Source of the DNA: Oscillospiraceae bacterium
Lineage (GTDB): Bacteria; Bacillota; Clostridia; Oscillospirales; Oscillospiraceae
Length of the DNA stretch: 11,166 bases
Direction of reading: 5' to 3'
Assembly: GCA_020025345.1 (NCBI GenBank)
Contig: JAHHSH010000054.1
Span: forward strand, 1 to 11,166
Shown here: one piece after another, positions 1-6,982 of the stretch
Layout: every line of letters begins with the position of its first letter
Position numbering within the stretch: position 1 is the first letter of the stretch
The notes under the pieces: generated by a model
Database searches by the model: none
The model's input: the letters and a program-made list of their open reading frames with translations, nothing else
What the model was told of the DNA's origin: nothing
Made by a program: the position numbers and the translations under genes

Positions 1-252
1 GAGATTGCAGAGAACTACGGCATCTCCCGGCAGGGCGTGCGGGACGTGATCGTGCGTGCCGAGGCCGTCATGACGGAGATCGAGGACAAGACCGGGCTTA
101 TGAAGCGCTTTATGCGCCTGCGCGACAAGGTGACCGCCATTGAGGAGGACGCCGCTGCGATTAAAACCATCAATTACCGGCAGTATGACAACGCTGAGCT
201 TGCCGCACTTGCCGAGCGTATTGCCGCCAATGCTGCGGCGCTGAAGGAATAA
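1..252 (+). CDS. ylxM: YlxM-like putative DNA-binding/SRP-associated protein (5' partial)
   Basis: The reading frame is open from the first base of the window and ends at TAA (250-252), so 83 residues are visible and the N-terminus lies off the left edge. The visible part begins with a helix-turn-helix-like stretch (EIAENYGISRQGV, then RDVIVRAE), the characteristic segment of the YlxM/p13 family. A charged, probably helical C-terminal half follows. A GTG at 37 is not the real start, because the helix-turn-helix continues upstream of it. YlxM is normally encoded directly before ffh, and here ffh starts 12 bp downstream. The family has been linked to signal recognition particle function; the exact role is not shown by the sequence. 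Identification is strong because of motif plus position. Confidence 0.9.
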   Translation, partial: EIAENYGISRQGVRDVIVRAEAVMTEIEDKTGLMKRFMRLRDKVTAIEEDAAAIKTINYRQYDNAELAALAERIAANAAALKE

Positions 253-264
253 GGAGTTTGCACT

Positions 265-1644
265 ATGGCCTTTGAGGGACTTTCCGAAAAACTGAATGCC
301 ACGTTCAAACGACTCCGGGGCAAGGGACGGCTTTCCGAGGCTGATGTCCGGGAGGGTATGCGCGAGGTACGTCTTGCGCTGCTGGAGGCCGACGTCAGCT
401 ACAAGGTCGTCAAGGACTTTGTGGCCCGCGTTACGGAGCGCTGTGTCGGCAGCGACGTGCTTGATAGTCTGACCCCTGCCCAGCAGGTGGTGAAAATCGT
501 CAATGAAGAGCTGACGGCGCTGATGGGTGGCGCCAACGCCCGGCTGACCATGGCCTCTAAGGGCCCCACCATTGTGATGATGGTCGGTCTGCAGGGCGCC
601 GGTAAAACCACCAACGGTGCCAAGCTGGCAGGGCTGATGCGCCGCCAGTTCGGAAAACGGCCTTTGCTGGTGGCCTGCGACGTGTACCGTCCCGCTGCCA
701 TTACCCAGCTGCAGGTGGTGGGCGAACAGCTGGACATCCCTGTCTTTGAAATGGGGCAGGAGAACCCTGTGACTATTGCCCAAGAGGCACTGAAATATGC
801 AAAAGACCACGGCCATGATATGGTCTTTCTGGATACGGCCGGCCGTCTCCATATCGACGAGGCCTTGATGAATGAGCTGAAGGCCATCAAGAGCACCGTG
901 CATCCCACCGAGATCCTGTTGGTGGTGGATGCCATGACCGGCCAGGATGCGGTGAATGCTGCCGGAGCTTTTGATGAAGCGCTGGGCATTGACGGCGTGA
1001 TGCTGACCAAGCTGGACGGTGACGCCCGCGGCGGTGCAGCCCTCTCCATCCGAGCTTCTACCGGCAAGCCCATCAAGTTTGTGGGTACCGGCGAAAAGCT
1101 GGATCAGATCGAGCTTTTCCACCCCGAGCGCATGGCCTCCCGTATTCTGGGCATGGGCGATATGCTCTCCTTCATTGAGAAGGCGGAGCAGCAGTACGAT
1201 GAAAAGCAGGCCAAAAAGCTGGAGGAGAAGCTGCGTAAGAACAAGCTGACCCTCAGTGATTATCTGGAACAACTGGAACAGCTGCAGAACATGGGCGATC
1301 TGAGCCAGATTGCCGGAATGCTGCCCGGCGGTATGGGCAAGCAGCTGGAAGGCGCCGATCTGGATGGAAAGCAGATGGCACATACCAAGGCGATCATTCA
1401 GTCCATGACGCCGCTGGAGCGTGAGAATCCCCAGATCCTCAACGCCAGCCGCAAGCGCCGTATTGCCGCAGGCTGCGGTCTGGAAGTGGTGGACGTAAAC
1501 CGCCTGCTCAAGAGCTTTGAAATGCTCCAGCAGATTACCAAGTCCATGTCTAAGGGCAAATTCCGCGGCTTCCCCGGGATGGGCGGTATGCCTGCCATGG
1601 GCGGCAAAATGCACGGCTTTGGCCGCAAGAAACGTTTTAAGTAA
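265..1644 (+). CDS. ffh: Signal recognition particle GTPase Ffh (SRP54)
   Basis: This 459-residue protein has the full Ffh architecture and usual length. The N domain covers about residues 1-100. The GTPase (G) domain follows, with P-loop GLQGAGKTT at 108-116, DVYRPAA from 139, DTAGR at 190-194 and TKLDGDARGG from 248. The methionine-rich M domain extends from about 300 to the end and includes GMLPGGMG and repeated GMGGMPAM-type glycine/methionine segments. Ffh binds the 4.5S/scRNA, recognises hydrophobic signal sequences on nascent chains and docks with FtsY at the membrane. ATG at 265 follows AAGGAG (251-256) with an 8-nt gap. It lies 12 bp after ylxM, so the two are probably co-transcribed. 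The basic C-terminal tail (GRKKRFK) is typical of RNA-contacting ends. No key residue is missing. Confidence 0.98.
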   Translation: MAFEGLSEKLNATFKRLRGKGRLSEADVREGMREVRLALLEADVSYKVVKDFVARVTERCVGSDVLDSLTPAQQVVKIVNEELTALMGGANARLTMASKGPTIVMMVGLQGAGKTTNGAKLAGLMRRQFGKRPLLVACDVYRPAAITQLQVVGEQLDIPVFEMGQENPVTIAQEALKYAKDHGHDMVFLDTAGRLHIDEALMNELKAIKSTVHPTEILLVVDAMTGQDAVNAAGAFDEALGIDGVMLTKLDGDARGGAALSIRASTGKPIKFVGTGEKLDQIELFHPERMASRILGMGDMLSFIEKAEQQYDEKQAKKLEEKLRKNKLTLSDYLEQLEQLQNMGDLSQIAGMLPGGMGKQLEGADLDGKQMAHTKAIIQSMTPLERENPQILNASRKRRIAAGCGLEVVDVNRLLKSFEMLQQITKSMSKGKFRGFPGMGGMPAMGGKMHGFGRKKRFK

Positions 1645-1703
1645 ATAAGTGCAAAAGCATTTATCCATACACAATTTAGATTATTTTTTGGAGGAAAGAA
1701 ACT

Positions 1704-1943
1704 ATGGTTAAGATCAGACTGAGAAGAATGGGCGCTAAGAAGGCTCCTTTCTACCGCGTTGTTGTTGCAGATTCCCGCTATCCCCGCGATGGCCGTTTCA
1801 TCGAGGAGATCGGCACTTACAATCCCTGCGTGTCCCCCGCTGAGATCAAGATCGACGCTGACCGCGCTCGTGAGTGGATCAAGACCGGCGCACAGCCCAC
1901 CGATACGGTTCGTGCTCTGCTGAAGAAGGTCGACGTACTGTAA
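1704..1943 (+). CDS. rpsP: 30S ribosomal protein S16
   Basis: The 79-residue product carries the hallmark S16 N-terminus (MVKIRLRRMGAKK), followed by APFYRVVVADSR, PRDGRFIEEIGTYNP and a short C-terminal segment with AREWIKTGAQPTDTVR. S16 is a small-subunit assembly protein that contacts 16S rRNA. The start at 1704 is preceded by GGAGGAAAG (about 1691-1699), a near-ideal ribosome binding site. The 59-bp AT-rich gap after ffh is the largest inside this operon and could hold a weak internal promoter, but I see no convincing -35/-10 pair. rpsP following ffh is a conserved order in Firmicutes. Confidence 0.98.
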   Translation: MVKIRLRRMGAKKAPFYRVVVADSRYPRDGRFIEEIGTYNPCVSPAEIKIDADRAREWIKTGAQPTDTVRALLKKVDVL

Positions 1944-1957
1944 GTCGGGAGCGAGTC

Positions 1958-2188
1958 ATGAAGGATTTGCTGCTCTACATTGCCAGAAGCCTTGTAGACC
2001 ATCCTGACCAGGTCACCGTGACGCAAGTCGGTGAAGGTGATGATCTGACGCTGGAACTGCGTGTGGCTCCCGAGGATATGGGAAAGGTGATCGGCCGCCA
2101 GGGCCGCATTGCTAAGGAGATCCGCACTGTGGTGCGCTCCTATGCCCAGCGCAATGGCGTGAAGGTTTCCGTGGATATTGTTGACTGA
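1958..2188 (+). CDS. khpA: KH-domain RNA-binding protein KhpA (YlqC)
   Basis: The 76-residue protein is a single KH domain of the KhpA/YlqC type. The GXXG RNA-binding loop is GRQG at residues 46-49, inside VIGRQGRIAKEIR. The protein begins MKDLLLYIARSLVDHPDQV. The in-frame region upstream overlaps rpsP and is not part of the gene: ATG at 1958 has GGGAG (1947-1951) at a good distance and lies 14 bp after the rpsP stop. In streptococci and lactobacilli KhpA pairs with KhpB (Jag) and binds RNA, with effects on cell division; that role is carried over by homology. It is the last gene before the terminator at 2205-2238. Confidence 0.95.
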   Translation: MKDLLLYIARSLVDHPDQVTVTQVGEGDDLTLELRVAPEDMGKVIGRQGRIAKEIRTVVRSYAQRNGVKVSVDIVD

Positions 2189-2204
2189 GCCGAAAAAAGT
2201 CATA

Positions 2205-2238
2205 AAAAAAGAGATGCCCTGTCGGGCATCTCTTTTTT
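2205..2238. terminator. Bidirectional intrinsic terminator between khpA and the PTS EIIC-like gene
   Basis: A perfect 15-bp inverted repeat pairs 2205-2219 (six A then GAGATGCCC) with 2224-2238 (GGGCATCTC then six T) around the 4-nt loop TGTC. Read on the plus strand, it gives a GC-containing stem followed by a T run and ends the ffh-rpsP-khpA transcript. On the minus strand it also gives a stem plus T run and ends the convergent PTS gene, whose stop is at 2253-2255. This is a classic shared terminator for convergent genes. Confidence 0.93.
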
Positions 2239-2252
2239 GCTTATCTGTGCTT

Positions 2253-3332
2253 TTAAGTATCCAGCTTCAGATCATTTTCCTTGATCCAGCCCCACTTACG
2301 CAGAGGAATCGCGAAGAGCCATGTAAGCACGGCGGGCAGGACAATGGACACCAGAAAAAGGCCGATCCAATCGAATGCGGTAGGCGCTATCGCAGAAGCA
2401 CCGACCATTTCCACAGCCGTCTCACTGGGATTGAGCCAGCCGGTCCACACGCCGATTTGACCGCAAAGGCCGCAGGTGCCCATGCCGGAGTTGATGGGAG
2501 CGCCGTTCATTTGCAGCTTAAATAGGCAGGTAGCGATGGGGCCGGTGACGGCGGAAGCCAGCGTAGGCGGGATCCAGATGCGGGGGTTTCGAACAATGTT
2601 GCCCATTTGCAGCATACTGGTGCCAAGACCTTGAGAAACCAGACCGCCCCAGCGATTTTCGCGGAAGCTCATGACGGCAAAGCCCACCATCTGGGCGCTG
2701 CAGCCGGCTACAGCTGCGCCGCCGGCCAGACCTACCAGACCCAGCGTGTGGCAGATGGCGGCAGAGGAGATGGGCAGCGTCAGAGCAATACCGACCAGCA
2801 CGGATACGGTAATGCCCATCCAGAAGGGCTGCAGCTCGGTGGTCTTGTTGATGAGAACGCCGAAGGCGTTCGCCACGGAACCGATGGGCGGGGCAATCAC
2901 ATAGGAAAGGCACACACCCACAAAAATCGTGAGGAAAGGTGTCACCAGCAGATCGATCTTTGTCTCCTTGCTGACGGCCTTGCCCACTTCGGCGGCAATG
3001 ATGGCAATAAAAAGTACGGCCAGAGGTCCGCCGCTGCCGCCCATAGCGTTGGCAGCCTGTCCCACCGCAGCGAGGGAAAAGAGCACCAGAGGTGGTGCCT
3101 GCAGGGCATAGCCGATGGCGATGGCCATTGCCGGAGCCGCCATGGCCATGGCAAAGCCGCCCATCTCCACCATGAAGGGGAGGTTCAGCTGCTGCCCCAG
3201 CGTCTTAATAATCGTGCCAATGAGCAGCGAGCAGAAAAGCCCCTGCGCCATGGCACTCAAAGCGTCGATAAAATACCGTTTGGAGGAGAACACAATGTTC
3301 TTCCGTTTCAAAAATGCGCGAATCTTCTCCAT
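2253..3332 (-). CDS. PTS EIIC-type (PfoR-like) integral membrane protein
   Basis: The 359-residue, highly hydrophobic protein has about eight to ten possible membrane segments. Glycine-rich conserved blocks include GGSGGPLAVLFIAI, DLLVTPFLTI, GLVGLAGGAAVAG and NSGMGTCGLCGQIGVWTGW near the C-terminus. These match the EIIC family that includes Clostridium perfringens PfoR (Pfam PTS_EIIC_2 type). Such proteins are presumed sugar permeases of the phosphotransferase system, but the substrate is unknown and no EIIA or EIIB partner is encoded here. I chose ATG at 3332 because GAGGTG lies just upstream (3337-3342 on the complement). A TTG four codons earlier overlaps that ribosome binding site. The gene is monocistronic, between a consensus promoter (3387-3414) and the shared terminator. 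A regulatory function, as once suggested for PfoR, is possible. Confidence 0.85.
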   Translation of the reverse strand: MEKIRAFLKRKNIVFSSKRYFIDALSAMAQGLFCSLLIGTIIKTLGQQLNLPFMVEMGGFAMAMAAPAMAIAIGYALQAPPLVLFSLAAVGQAANAMGGSGGPLAVLFIAIIAAEVGKAVSKETKIDLLVTPFLTIFVGVCLSYVIAPPIGSVANAFGVLINKTTELQPFWMGITVSVLVGIALTLPISSAAICHTLGLVGLAGGAAVAGCSAQMVGFAVMSFRENRWGGLVSQGLGTSMLQMGNIVRNPRIWIPPTLASAVTGPIATCLFKLQMNGAPINSGMGTCGLCGQIGVWTGWLNPSETAVEMVGASAIAPTAFDWIGLFLVSIVLPAVLTWLFAIPLRKWGWIKENDLKLDT

Positions 3333-3363
3333 AATACACCTCAATATCTCACGCGAATTACAA

Positions 3364-3404
3364 CTGTCTTGTCACCTGCTGTATCTATTATAGACAAGAG
3401 ACAG
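3364..3404. promoter_or_regulatory. Imperfect inverted repeat spanning the -10 of the PTS EIIC-like promoter (putative operator)
   Basis: CTGTCTTGTC at 3364-3373 is the reverse complement of GACAAGAGACAG at 3393-3404, apart from two extra bases in the second arm. The right-hand arm lies in the promoter spacer and the left-hand arm lies in the early transcribed region, so the TATAAT box sits between them. This geometry suits a repressor site, and a short leader hairpin is unlikely because one arm is not transcribed. The regulator is unknown. Confidence 0.45.
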
Positions 3405-3414
3405 AATTTGTCAA
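3387..3414 (-). promoter_or_regulatory. Consensus sigma-70/A promoter of the PTS EIIC-like gene
   Basis: On the minus strand, TTGACA (complement of 3409-3414) and TATAAT (complement of 3387-3392) both match consensus perfectly and are separated by 16 bp. The predicted start near 3380 leaves a 5' leader of about 48 nt before ATG 3332. Two perfect hexamers suggest a strong core promoter that probably needs a repressor for control. Confidence 0.82.
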
Positions 3415-3431
3415 TGGGGGAAATCCGCTCT

Positions 3432-3459
3432 TTGCTTTTGGGTAAAAATAGTATATACT
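3432..3459 (+). promoter_or_regulatory. Probable promoter of the ymfF-ymfH-lgt-folD operon
   Basis: TTGCTT (3432-3437) and TATACT (3454-3459, five of six consensus bases) are separated by 16 bp. The surrounding sequence is AT-rich. The predicted start near 3466 gives a leader of about 36 nt with AGGAGG ahead of ATG 3503. The divergent PTS promoter starts only about 20 bp to the left. The -35 is a weak match, so the assignment is moderate. Confidence 0.5.
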
Positions 3460-3502
3460 ATAACCTGTATTATTATATCACGATGACAGGAGGTCATGGC
3501 TG

Positions 3503-4765
3503 ATGAAACAAAACCGTACGGAGATTCTGCCGAACGTCTTTTTGACATATCTTCCTGCGAAAAAATTCAAGACCGGCTATCTCTCTGCTCAATTTGTCAC
3601 ACCGCTGCGTCAGGAGACAGCATCCATGAATGCGCTGCTTCCGGCCGTGCTGCACCGCGGTACAATGGGCTACCCCGATATGGAGCAGCTTTCCGCGGCA
3701 ATGGACCGGCTTTACGGCGCACAGATCGACTACACAGTCCGCAAAAAAGGGGAAACCCAGTGCGTGGGCTTTGTGGCCAGCGTCATTGACGACAGCTTTG
3801 TCCCACGAAGTGAACGGCTGCTGGAACCTACAGCGGCACTGCTGGGAGAACTGTTGCTCGATCCGGTGACCCGGGGCGGACGCTTTTTGAACGAATATGT
3901 GGACAGCGAAAAGAATCATTTGATCGACGCCATCCGTTCCATCCGCAACGATAAGCGGGACTGGGCCAATCTCCGGCTCATTCAGGAGATGTGCGCTGAC
4001 GAGCCCTATGGTATCTCCAGCATGGGTGACGAGGAATCGGCGCGGAAGATCAACAACCGCAAGCTCTACGAGCAGAGCCGCGTGATGATGAGCACCAGTC
4101 GTCTGGAACTTTTTTACTCCGGAAGTGCTGAGGAGCAGAGGGTGACGGATGCCCTTTTGTCTGCGTTTTCCCTGCTCTCCCGGGGGATCGTGGAGCCGAT
4201 CCCGGCGCCCTGTCGCCTGGCAGCTCCGGAGAAGCCCAAAATCATCACGGAGGAGATGGACGTGACACAGGGAAAGCTGTCCATGGGCTTTCGCTGCGGA
4301 AGTAACGATGCGCCGGCGTTGATCCTGGCCAATCTCATGTTCGGCGGCTCCAGTAACTCCAAGCTCTTCCTCAATGTGCGTGAGAAGCTGTCGCTGTGCT
4401 ATTATGCCTCCAGCCAGTACGCGCGCTCCAAGGGGATCCTTACCGTGTCCTCCGGTATTGAGACCAAGGACTATGACCGTGCCTACGAGGAGATCCTGCG
4501 CCAGCTGCAGGCAGTGCAGGAGGGACAGTGGGAAGATTGGGAACTGTCCGGCGCACGGAGCACCATGCTCAGCGCTCTGCGCGCTGTACAGGACGGACAG
4601 GGTGCCATGGAGAACTGGTATCTGGGACAGAACGCCACCGGCCAGATCGGGACACCGGAGGATCTGGCGTGCCAGATTCAGAAGGTGACACCAGAGCGCA
4701 TTCGGAAAGCAGCGCAGAGCATCGAATTGGATACGGTATATTTCTTAAAGGGAAAGGAGGCGTGA
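3503..4765 (+). CDS. ymfF: M16-family peptidase-like protein YmfF, zinc motif absent
   Basis: The 420-residue protein has the M16B (insulinase/processing-peptidase-like) fold signature. It opens LPAKKFKTGYLSAQFVTPL and has a second-half domain with a GGSSNSKLFLNVREKLSLCYYASS block typical of M16 C-terminal domains. The HxxEH zinc motif expected near residues 50-70 is not there: the corresponding region reads LHRGTMGYPDMEQL, so this is a non-catalytic member. It is followed 1 bp later by ymfH, which has the motif. In mitochondrial and bacterial M16B pairs, an inactive subunit often partners an active one. In Bacillus subtilis the ymfF/ymfH pair has been tied to EF-P 5-aminopentanol modification; whether that applies here is inference. 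GGAGG (3489-3493) lies 9 nt before ATG 3503, whereas an ATG at 3496 is too close and in another frame. Confidence 0.87.
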   Translation: MKQNRTEILPNVFLTYLPAKKFKTGYLSAQFVTPLRQETASMNALLPAVLHRGTMGYPDMEQLSAAMDRLYGAQIDYTVRKKGETQCVGFVASVIDDSFVPRSERLLEPTAALLGELLLDPVTRGGRFLNEYVDSEKNHLIDAIRSIRNDKRDWANLRLIQEMCADEPYGISSMGDEESARKINNRKLYEQSRVMMSTSRLELFYSGSAEEQRVTDALLSAFSLLSRGIVEPIPAPCRLAAPEKPKIITEEMDVTQGKLSMGFRCGSNDAPALILANLMFGGSSNSKLFLNVREKLSLCYYASSQYARSKGILTVSSGIETKDYDRAYEEILRQLQAVQEGQWEDWELSGARSTMLSALRAVQDGQGAMENWYLGQNATGQIGTPEDLACQIQKVTPERIRKAAQSIELDTVYFLKGKEA

Positions 4766-4766
4766 G

Positions 4767-6059
4767 ATGGAGTGGATCAGCTATCCCCGCATCGGGGAAA
4801 CAGCCCTCTGGCATACGCTGGATAACGGGCTGCCGATATGTGTGATACCCCGAAAAGGGTTTGAGAGAAAATATGCGCTCTTTGCCACCCGCTACGGCGG
4901 CATGGATATGCGCTTTGAAAAGGACGGTCAGTGGTTGGATACTCCTGCGGGTATTGCCCACTATCTGGAACACAAGATGTTCGACACGGTGGAGGGCAAC
5001 GCGCTGCAGGAACTGGCGAAGAACGGCGCTGAACCCAACGCTTTCACCAGTAACGCGATCACCGTCTACTATTTTGATTCCACCGACCACTTCTATGAGA
5101 ATCTGAAGATTTTGCTCTCTTTTGTCTCTATCCCCTATTTTACGGAGGAGAGTGTGGCGAAAGAGCAGGGGATCATTTCCCAGGAAATCGGCATGATCGA
5201 GGACAACCCGGAGTGGCAGGTCTATAAGCGCCTCATGCAGGCGCTCTATGAAAAGAGCAGCGCCCGTGAGTCGGTAGCCGGCAGCGTGGAAAGCATCTCG
5301 CACATTACCGCCCAGACACTGTATGACTGCCACGGAGCGTTCTATACGCCGTCGAATATGTGCCTTGTGGTGGTGGGCGATGTGGATGAGGGGGAAGTGG
5401 TGCGCCTTGCCGAGGCGGTACTGCCGCCCTCCAGTGGACCTGCGATTGCCCGTGATTACGGTGAGGAAACCTCCCTTGCACCGGTTACTAAGGAAACACG
5501 GTGCTGTATGGAGGTATCCATGCCCACGTTCCTTGCCGGTTTCAAGTGCCCTCCTGCGCCTAAGGGACAGGAGCAGATGCGCTATCATATCATCGGTGAT
5601 CTTGCTTGTGATATGCTGCTGGGCGAGTCCAGTTCCCTCTATGCACAGCTCTATAGCGAGGGACTTGTCAACGGAACCTTTGGCAGCAGCTTCGATCTGC
5701 TGCCCGGTGCGGCCTATGCCTATGTAGGCGGTGACAGTAAGGAGCCGGAGACCGTGGTACAGGCGATTCTCCAAGAGGCGCAGCGCGTGGTGAAAGAGGG
5801 CTTTGACCCGGACTATTACCAGCGTGTGCTCCGTGCCAATTTCGGAACTGCCATCAAGGGACTCAACTCCTTTGAGGGAGTGGCTGTCTCTATGGCGGAG
5901 GGCTGCTTCGAGGGGTATGATCCCTACCGCTTCCCGGAGGTATACGACTCCATTACCCAGCAGGACCTGCTGGACTTTATCCGCGAAAATATCTGCGAGA
6001 GCCGCATGGCTCTCTCCGTCATCGACCCGAAGGAGGACGATTCATCTTGCAAATCATGA
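4767..6059 (+). CDS. ymfH: M16-family zinc metallopeptidase YmfH
   Basis: This 430-residue M16B protease keeps its catalytic centre. The inverted zinc motif HYLEH is at residues 65-69, and a glutamate-rich segment 70-76 residues further (E140 and E145 in QEIGMIEDNP) is the expected place for the third zinc ligand. NAFTSNAITVYYFDS after the zinc motif and the GESSSLYAQLYSEGLVNGTF block are family hallmarks. It probably forms a heteromer with the inactive YmfF encoded 1 bp upstream. Its own ribosome binding site (AAAGGAGGCG, about 4751-4760) sits in the end of ymfF, giving tight coupling. The stop overlaps the start of lgt. The natural substrate is unknown; the annotated link to EF-P modification comes from B. 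subtilis. No signal peptide is visible, so it is presumably cytoplasmic. Confidence 0.9.
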   Translation: MEWISYPRIGETALWHTLDNGLPICVIPRKGFERKYALFATRYGGMDMRFEKDGQWLDTPAGIAHYLEHKMFDTVEGNALQELAKNGAEPNAFTSNAITVYYFDSTDHFYENLKILLSFVSIPYFTEESVAKEQGIISQEIGMIEDNPEWQVYKRLMQALYEKSSARESVAGSVESISHITAQTLYDCHGAFYTPSNMCLVVVGDVDEGEVVRLAEAVLPPSSGPAIARDYGEETSLAPVTKETRCCMEVSMPTFLAGFKCPPAPKGQEQMRYHIIGDLACDMLLGESSSLYAQLYSEGLVNGTFGSSFDLLPGAAYAYVGGDSKEPETVVQAILQEAQRVVKEGFDPDYYQRVLRANFGTAIKGLNSFEGVAVSMAEGCFEGYDPYRFPEVYDSITQQDLLDFIRENICESRMALSVIDPKEDDSSCKS

Positions 6060-6982
6060 CAGACAGCCCCATCCGTTTCCCCGGTCTGTTCGGGGACTGG
6101 GCATTTACCATCAGCTCCAAGGCAGTGAATATCGGCAATGGCATCTATTGGTACGGTATCCTCATTGCGCTGGGCTTAGTGCTGGCCATGTGGTTCTGCA
6201 TGGGGCAGCGTAAGAAATACGGCATCAGCGAGGATGCGCTTCTGGACGCCGTGCTGTGGGGAATTCCCTGCGGCGTGTTGGGCGCGCGGCTCTACTATGT
6301 GATCTTCTATCTGGATCGTTTCCGCGATGCCGACGGCAGCTTTAACTGGGGCAAAGCCATTGCTATTTGGGACGGCGGCCTTGCCATTTATGGTACGGTG
6401 ATCGCCGTGGTGATTCTGGCGGTGGTCATGAGCCACCGTGGAAAATTTAAGCTGTGGGCTATGATGGATCTGGTGGTCATGGGCTTGCTCATCGGCCAGT
6501 GCGTGGGCCGTTGGGGCAACTTTATGAACCGCGAGGCTTTCGGCGGCCCGACGACGCTGCCGTGGCGTATGCAGCTGACCACCGTCACCGGGCAGCTGGT
6601 GGAGGTGCATCCCACCTTCTTCTATGAGAGCTTGTGGAATCTGGTGGGATTGCTGCTGATTGTATTTGTGGTGTCCAAGGCCCGCCGCTTCGACGGAGAG
6701 AATACCTGCTTTTACTTCCTCTGGTACGGCATTGGCCGGTTCTGGGTGGAGGGTCTGCGTACCGACAGCCTCTATCTCTTCAACTGGACCATTGCCGGTC
6801 AGCCCATCCGTGTCAGTCAGGCACTGTCGCTGGTGATGATCGTGGTGTCCTTGTGCCTGTTGGTTTACAACATTAAGATCCATCCCCACAGCCCGGAGGA
6901 GCTGTATGTGAACCAAATCGCTGCAAAAGAGGCAGCACAAAAGGCGCAGGAGGAAGGAACCGAGAAGGAGGAGCAGGAATGA
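6047..6982 (+). CDS. lgt: Phosphatidylglycerol--prolipoprotein diacylglyceryl transferase Lgt
   Basis: This multi-spanning membrane protein (311 residues from TTG 6047) transfers diacylglyceryl from phosphatidylglycerol to the lipobox cysteine of prolipoproteins. The Lgt signature is GRWGNFMNREAFGGPT starting at residue 154. Other family blocks are YWYGILIALG, GARLYYVIFYLD, IWDGGLAIYG, HPTFFYESLWNL from 188 and YGIGRFWVEGLRTDS. The start is uncertain. AGGAGG at 6031-6036 is 10 nt from TTG 6047 but 19 nt from ATG 6056, and that ATG overlaps the ymfH stop as ATGA. I prefer TTG by ribosome-binding-site spacing; ATG 6056 (308 residues) is a fair alternative. The C-terminal 25-30 residues form a charged Ala/Glu/Lys tail outside the catalytic core. 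folD follows with a 4-bp overlap. Confidence 0.95.
   Translation: MQIMTDSPIRFPGLFGDWAFTISSKAVNIGNGIYWYGILIALGLVLAMWFCMGQRKKYGISEDALLDAVLWGIPCGVLGARLYYVIFYLDRFRDADGSFNWGKAIAIWDGGLAIYGTVIAVVILAVVMSHRGKFKLWAMMDLVVMGLLIGQCVGRWGNFMNREAFGGPTTLPWRMQLTTVTGQLVEVHPTFFYESLWNLVGLLLIVFVVSKARRFDGENTCFYFLWYGIGRFWVEGLRTDSLYLFNWTIAGQPIRVSQALSLVMIVVSLCLLVYNIKIHPHSPEELYVNQIAAKEAAQKAQEEGTEKEEQE

Noticed and set aside
1645..1703. Internal promoter for rpsP in the ffh-rpsP gap
   Set aside because: The gap is AT-rich but has no -35/-10 pair with acceptable spacing.
2607..3503. 298-codon open frame on the plus strand opposite the PTS gene
   Set aside because: The reverse strand encodes a clear membrane protein with its own promoter and ribosome binding site. 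This frame gives a His/Gly-rich product without motifs and runs through both divergent promoters.
4569..5774. 401-codon open frame on the minus strand, antisense to ymfF/ymfH
   Set aside because: It lies wholly opposite two well-supported genes, has no ribosome binding site, shows His/Arg/Gly-rich composition with no recognisable domain, and its openness follows from the GC-rich codon bias of the sense genes.
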